A stretch of 64,000 bases of DNA from Bradyrhizobium sp. 170. Lineage in GTDB: Bacteria; Pseudomonadota; Alphaproteobacteria; Rhizobiales; Xanthobacteraceae. The notes under the pieces are model-generated. The model was not told the origin of the DNA. It was given only the letters and a program-made list of their open reading frames with translations, and ran no database searches. The translations under genes and the position numbers were made by a program. The stretch spans positions 1,736,001 through 1,800,000 of the forward strand of contig NZ_CP064703.1 of the NCBI RefSeq assembly GCF_023101085.1. Direction: 5' to 3'. Below, in pieces: positions 61,301 to 64,000 of this stretch. Position 1 is the first letter of the stretch; every line of letters begins with the position of its first letter.

Positions 61301-64000
61301 CTGAGATTCGCCGCCGCGCTCCCGGGCTCTCTGATTTTGGTCCGCAGAGCCTGGCCATCGTGATGAACGGTTTGAGCAAGTGGCCGGAAGAGGCGGAGTG
61401 TCGCGGTGCTATAAGGGCAATCGCCAGCGAGGTCCGTCACCGCGCGGGCCGCCGCGATGTCTGGCTCTCTGACTTTGGTCCGCAGAACCTGGCTACCGTG
61501 GTGAACGGTTTAAGCAAGTGGCCGGAAGAGGCGGAGTGTCGCGGTGCGATGAGGGCAATCGCCGTCGAGGTCCGTCGCCGCGCGGGTCGCCGCGATGTCT
61601 GCCTCGCTGATTTTGATCCACAGGCGTTGGCGAACCTGGTGAACGGCTTCAGCAAGTGGCCGCAGGACTGCCGAGACGCTATAGTTCAAATCGCCGTCGA
61701 GGTGCGTTACCGCGCGGGCCGCCGCGATGTCGGGCTCTCTGATTTTGATCCACAGGCGTTGGCGAACTTGGTAAACGGCTTCAGCAAGTGGCCGCAGGAC
61801 TGCCGAGACGCTATAGTTCAAATCGCCGACGAGGTCCATCACCGCGGCGACCGGCTCTCCAATTTTACTCCCCAGCACTTGTCGAACCTCGTGAACGGCT
61901 TCAGCAGGTGGCCCGAGGGGGCGAAGTGCAACGACGCTATACTTGCAATCGCCGACGAGGTTCGTCGCCGCGCTGGCCGAGCGGACCGGCTCTCCAGTTT
62001 TACTCCCCAGCACTTGTCGAGCTTGGTGAACGGCTTCAGCAGGTGGCCGGAAAGAACAGACTGCCGCAGCGCTATAGTTGAAATAGCCGACGAGGTCCGT
62101 CGCCGCGCCGACCGGCTGTCTGGGTTTGATCCGCAGGGTCTGGCGAACCTGGTGAACGGTTTCAGCAAGTGGCCTGACGAGACGGGCTGTGGCGACGCCA
62201 CGCTGGCGATCGCCGGTGAGGTCTGTCGCCGCGCCGACCGACTTTCTGGGTTTGATCCGCAGGGTCTGGCGAACCTGGTGAACGGTTTCAGCAAGTGGCC
62301 TGACGAGACGGGCTGTGGCGACGCCATGCTGGCGATCGCCGATGAGGTCCGTCGCCGCGCCGACCGGCTTTCTGGGTTTGATCCGCAGGGTCTGGCGAAC
62401 CTGGTGAACGGTTTCAGCAAGTGGCCACAAGAGGAGAACTCACGTCACGCCATCGCTGTGATCGCCGGTGAGGTGCTTCGCCGCGCCGACCGGCTCTCCG
62501 ATTTTACCTCTCAGCACCTAGCGAATCTGGTGAACGGCTTTAGCAAGTGCCCACAAGAGGAGAACTCACGTCACGCCACCGTTGTAATCGCCGATGAGGT
62601 CCTTCGCGCCGACCGGCTGTCTGATTTCACTCCGCAGGGTCTAGCGAACCTGGTGAACGGTTTCAGCAAGTGGCTGCAAGAGCAGGACACTCGCCAAGCC
62701 ACAGTCGCGATTGCCAACGAGGTCTCTCGCCGTGACAACCGGCTCTTTGAGTTTACTCCGCGGGAACTGGCGATCCTGGTGAACGGCTTTAGCAAGTGGC
62801 CGGAAGAGGCGGTGTGCCATGGGGCGATAATCGACATAGCGGGCAAACTCGGCTCGGGAGACCTCCGATTCGGAGCGTTCACCACAACTCAGCTCAGCAT
62901 GATAGCCAATGCTCTGGGGCGAGGTGTCACGAGGGGAGAGGGCACTGGAGAGATCATAGAGACCGCTCTGCTGAAGAATCGGCTGCACGATCTGGCCCAC
63001 TACCTTCACTATGCCAGTGATCGCCTGGAGCAGGCCCAGGTTCTGAACATCGCCATGATTTTCAAAGCGCTGGCTAAGGCTCAATTGTTTGACGATCTCG
63101 GTTTGCTCGCACGCACGGGGTTAGACCGGCTGACGGAACTGCATCGTGCCCCTGGTTTTGCCGCTGAGAACGACCTCGAAATCATGGGTACTCTCTGCAT
63201 CGCTCTGCTGCCGCTGGCGCGCAGCCCGCACCTGCGCTGGCACCGGAGGCGGGCTTTAAACTTGCTGAACGACATTCAACCGATCGTCGAGCACAAGATC
63301 GAGGGGCATCTCAAAGCAAGCGATGCCGAGCGAGCCCGAGGGCCGTACTCGAGCCGTGGCCCCGCCTTGTCGATCTATCAAACGCTCAAGGCCCGTGCGG
63401 TTTTGGCGGCATTGTTCCGCCGGCCCTATGTCGAAGGCAAGAAGTCCGATTTGCGGGTGAGGCAGGAAGAGCTGCAGCGCAAGACTAAGGAGATTTTGGA
63501 CAAAACGGGCGGCCTCGTCGAAGGCGATCTTTCCAACATGAGCTGGAACCTGATGGCGGAGATCGCGGCGGAGAGTCCGGTCGATGCGCTGGACACGTTC
63601 TTGGCGCAGAATGCGGCGACGGTCCAGGCCCAACATCCAGCGTCCGTGTTCGACGTCCATCAAGTGTTGCGAACCATGGCCCACGAGCCCAGACCTCCGC
63701 AGGGCGACGCGGGACTTATGCAGTTGTCAGTGGTGGACATGCAGGGCCGGCCAGTGGCCACGGAGCCCGAGACACGCTATTCGATTTTTCATCGCCTGAC
63801 CTCGGGGGTTTTGCCCGTCGTCGCGGTCCAGCTGCCAGGAAAGCCGAGCGCGTTCATGCTGGCGCGTACGGTCACCGTCGAGGGTGTGCCATACCGCATG
63901 GACCTGTTCGGCGGAAGCAAGTTAAAGCCGCCCAAAAAGCCCGTGTCGCAGATCGCCGCCCGCCTTCCAGGTGGGGCGAGGGCAGAGTCTTCCGGGGGAA
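58399..64000 (+). CDS. SKWP-repeat type III effector-like protein, open at the window's right edge
   Basis: One uninterrupted frame of at least 1867 codons. From ATG 58399: Ser/Arg/Gly-rich N terminus (MTGIGRSGRSRIGDAGAGS); segment A (28-110; PGEGSQSFDSVVERM); an unrecognised helical region (115-640); a second copy of segment A (655-735; PGEGSQSFDSVLERM); a linker; then about 13 repeats of 42-46 residues plus a degenerate first copy (about 900-1500; LANLVNGFSKWP). A C-terminal domain begins near 1500 (LLRTMAHEPRPPQG, RYSIFHRLTSGVLPVVAVQ). The repeat defines the SKWP family, Ralstonia RipS and Xanthomonas XopAD, effectors injected into plant cells with HEAT/ARM-like solenoids. Host target unknown. 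No frameshift or stop is seen, unlike most accessory genes here. Confidence 0.9.
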   Translation, partial: MTGIGRSGRSRIGDAGAGSSSSRSHSSLVPGEGSQSFDSVVERMRSGPQDRGTPSASMARGADDALGDRSSGPSVGPDRILGAAPRAAAAPRAVTARRRGFPSVSEGGDTTPVASQPPTSGVAVSISSSEEEINATKRHMDRLVEELDACRNAAMHAQNSEEAQELTDRFVKAGSAVLDYYASLRPAVARSILSDAEARRYRYAVLDAAHQCNALASSTIPALQERRKNSAALFQRIFESNATPDQLSRVASSVAKEHVACMEWWGKKLLRSERMVSVCEATANLPSTTPEMRKPEEAALRLNTGLVLHARYMRLQSRIALAQLMIESQASTFEPAVRDALMGENGGVRLLGTFVEHVFPAFLSTEEAVLYKDGAALDAEHCTVLEGVMERLSEFALALHDDILAKLSDNRTGASLPLELLGQIVDDARITAHEVMHFLALQLKTSAIIAPPADAGATIPADTAGKAAVAKGTAARREGKGNRKPAADAASSAGRPEPQVAAGESDTAPADKVLVRSDLGTKKLVSAKEAHASASSAAAHSAVWQAPASTEALAPLVKRLDELLQFDLAGQQRTVSQARQMKPEDADHVVGIVVERLQTQAAEMQACLDALEEPRRRGLLTLAHVHEVHEKTVRLKMMLSEAQGLAKAANSESSLAPGEGSQSFDSVLERMHSGPQDRRTSFARIARGADDALGDRSSGPSVGAHRILGAAPREATARRCGFPPVPEGGAPGREETSLGSDDKPWLGNQGSRSSQPDTVPPHRQTESDPGAGPGRRRFVHVAEQSFKRGYSENLLNNALHDISFAGDITKFSCAVVEYDRKLQGRADHATFLQKAASEFKREFVPRWEQDIRARNTWGYATSCNTMSREAGGQAGVEACRAMAAQVSSLGNALNDVESKTLSLFVLSFSRYPRVAECRNGMIRIARFFREQRGALSELNAQSLALLVNGFSKWPEQENSREATIAVAAEIRRRAPGLSDFGPQSLAIVMNGLSKWPEEAECRGAIRAIASEVRHRAGRRDVWLSDFGPQNLATVVNGLSKWPEEAECRGAMRAIAVEVRRRAGRRDVCLADFDPQALANLVNGFSKWPQDCRDAIVQIAVEVRYRAGRRDVGLSDFDPQALANLVNGFSKWPQDCRDAIVQIADEVHHRGDRLSNFTPQHLSNLVNGFSRWPEGAKCNDAILAIADEVRRRAGRADRLSSFTPQHLSSLVNGFSRWPERTDCRSAIVEIADEVRRRADRLSGFDPQGLANLVNGFSKWPDETGCGDATLAIAGEVCRRADRLSGFDPQGLANLVNGFSKWPDETGCGDAMLAIADEVRRRADRLSGFDPQGLANLVNGFSKWPQEENSRHAIAVIAGEVLRRADRLSDFTSQHLANLVNGFSKCPQEENSRHATVVIADEVLRADRLSDFTPQGLANLVNGFSKWLQEQDTRQATVAIANEVSRRDNRLFEFTPRELAILVNGFSKWPEEAVCHGAIIDIAGKLGSGDLRFGAFTTTQLSMIANALGRGVTRGEGTGEIIETALLKNRLHDLAHYLHYASDRLEQAQVLNIAMIFKALAKAQLFDDLGLLARTGLDRLTELHRAPGFAAENDLEIMGTLCIALLPLARSPHLRWHRRRALNLLNDIQPIVEHKIEGHLKASDAERARGPYSSRGPALSIYQTLKARAVLAALFRRPYVEGKKSDLRVRQEELQRKTKEILDKTGGLVEGDLSNMSWNLMAEIAAESPVDALDTFLAQNAATVQAQHPASVFDVHQVLRTMAHEPRPPQGDAGLMQLSVVDMQGRPVATEPETRYSIFHRLTSGVLPVVAVQLPGKPSAFMLARTVTVEGVPYRMDLFGGSKLKPPKKPVSQIAARLPGGARAESSGG
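61099..62893 (+). repeat. SKWP repeat array (tandem, mostly 42 codons)
   Basis: Motif copies begin at about 61099 (degenerate, LSLFVLSFSRYP), 61225, 61351, 61489, 61627, 61759, 61879, 62014, 62140, 62266, 62392, 62518, 62641 and 62767. Most units are 126 bases; those with an inserted GRRDV or GRA are longer. Units at 62140 and 62266 are almost identical over 126 bases, which points to recent duplication. Confidence 0.92.

Noticed and set aside
61510..62430. 306-codon open frame on the minus strand with internal repeats
   Set aside because: It is the antisense image of the SKWP array; its repeats follow those of the plus-strand protein, which is continuous for 1867 codons and has a known family.
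1..64000. CRISPR array
   Set aside because: The only regular tandem repeat is the coding SKWP array; no short direct repeats with unique spacers were seen.

Overview
The window looks like a piece of a Bradyrhizobium symbiosis island. Evidence for this: nodulation genes in the order nodI-nodJ-nolO-nodZ; a nifA whose product carries the rhizobial cysteine pattern C-X11-C-X19-C-X4-C; fixR and fixA remnants; a nodM/nolK/noeL cluster; a FixK2-type regulator; rhizobial-type small orphan proteins; and many insertion sequences and broken genes. No rRNA, tRNA or CRISPR array was seen.

Layout. 1-4.8 kb: Nod-factor export (nodI, cut by the left edge, and nodJ), carbamoylation (nolO) and fucosylation (nodZ), all on +. 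5.3-9 kb: a nitrogen-fixation block in poor condition: a fixR remnant, nifA with a one-base deletion inside the codons of its GAFTGA loop, and fixA with a frameshift behind a good sigma-54 promoter. 9.4-15.9 kb, on -: a CitA-like citrate transporter, then nodM, nolK and noeL, which make glucosamine-6-phosphate and GDP-fucose for Nod-factor synthesis. 16-20.4 kb: sparse, with four small orphan genes and two copies of a dispersed repeat. 20.7-25.2 kb: an IS630-type fragment abutting a broken bioA, then decayed panB and an FkbM-type methyltransferase remnant, then an intact acyltransferase-3 gene that may acetylate Nod factor. 26.6-36.6 kb: two response regulators and a 1849-residue kinase/ATPase/sensor histidine kinase, separated by 3.2 kb without a recognisable gene. 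37-46.6 kb: a PaiB-like protein, a decayed pectate lyase, a TauD-type dioxygenase, an OprB-type porin and a HemN-type enzyme. 47.4-52.9 kb: three mobile elements nested in one another. 53.3-57.7 kb: a GcrA-like protein, a cytochrome P450, a broken EAL-domain gene and a FixK2-like regulator.

The most striking item is at the right edge. From 58399 to the end of the window one frame stays open for at least 1867 codons and is still open at base 64000. It encodes about 13 copies (plus one degenerate copy) of a 42-residue repeat centred on LVNGFSKWP. This is the signature of the SKWP family of type III effectors known from Ralstonia (RipS) and Xanthomonas (XopAD). The protein also carries its N-terminal segment twice, about 627 residues apart, as if two effector genes had fused. 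A possible TtsI-binding site (tts box) and a short effector-like open frame lie just upstream.

How the genes work together: nodM, noeL and nolK supply precursors, nodZ and nolO decorate the Nod factor, the acyltransferase may acetylate it, and nodIJ export it. The nif/fix part of the window, in contrast, appears disabled as read. The single-base lesions in nifA, fixA and bioA are either real decay or sequence errors, and this should be settled before any biological conclusion is drawn.
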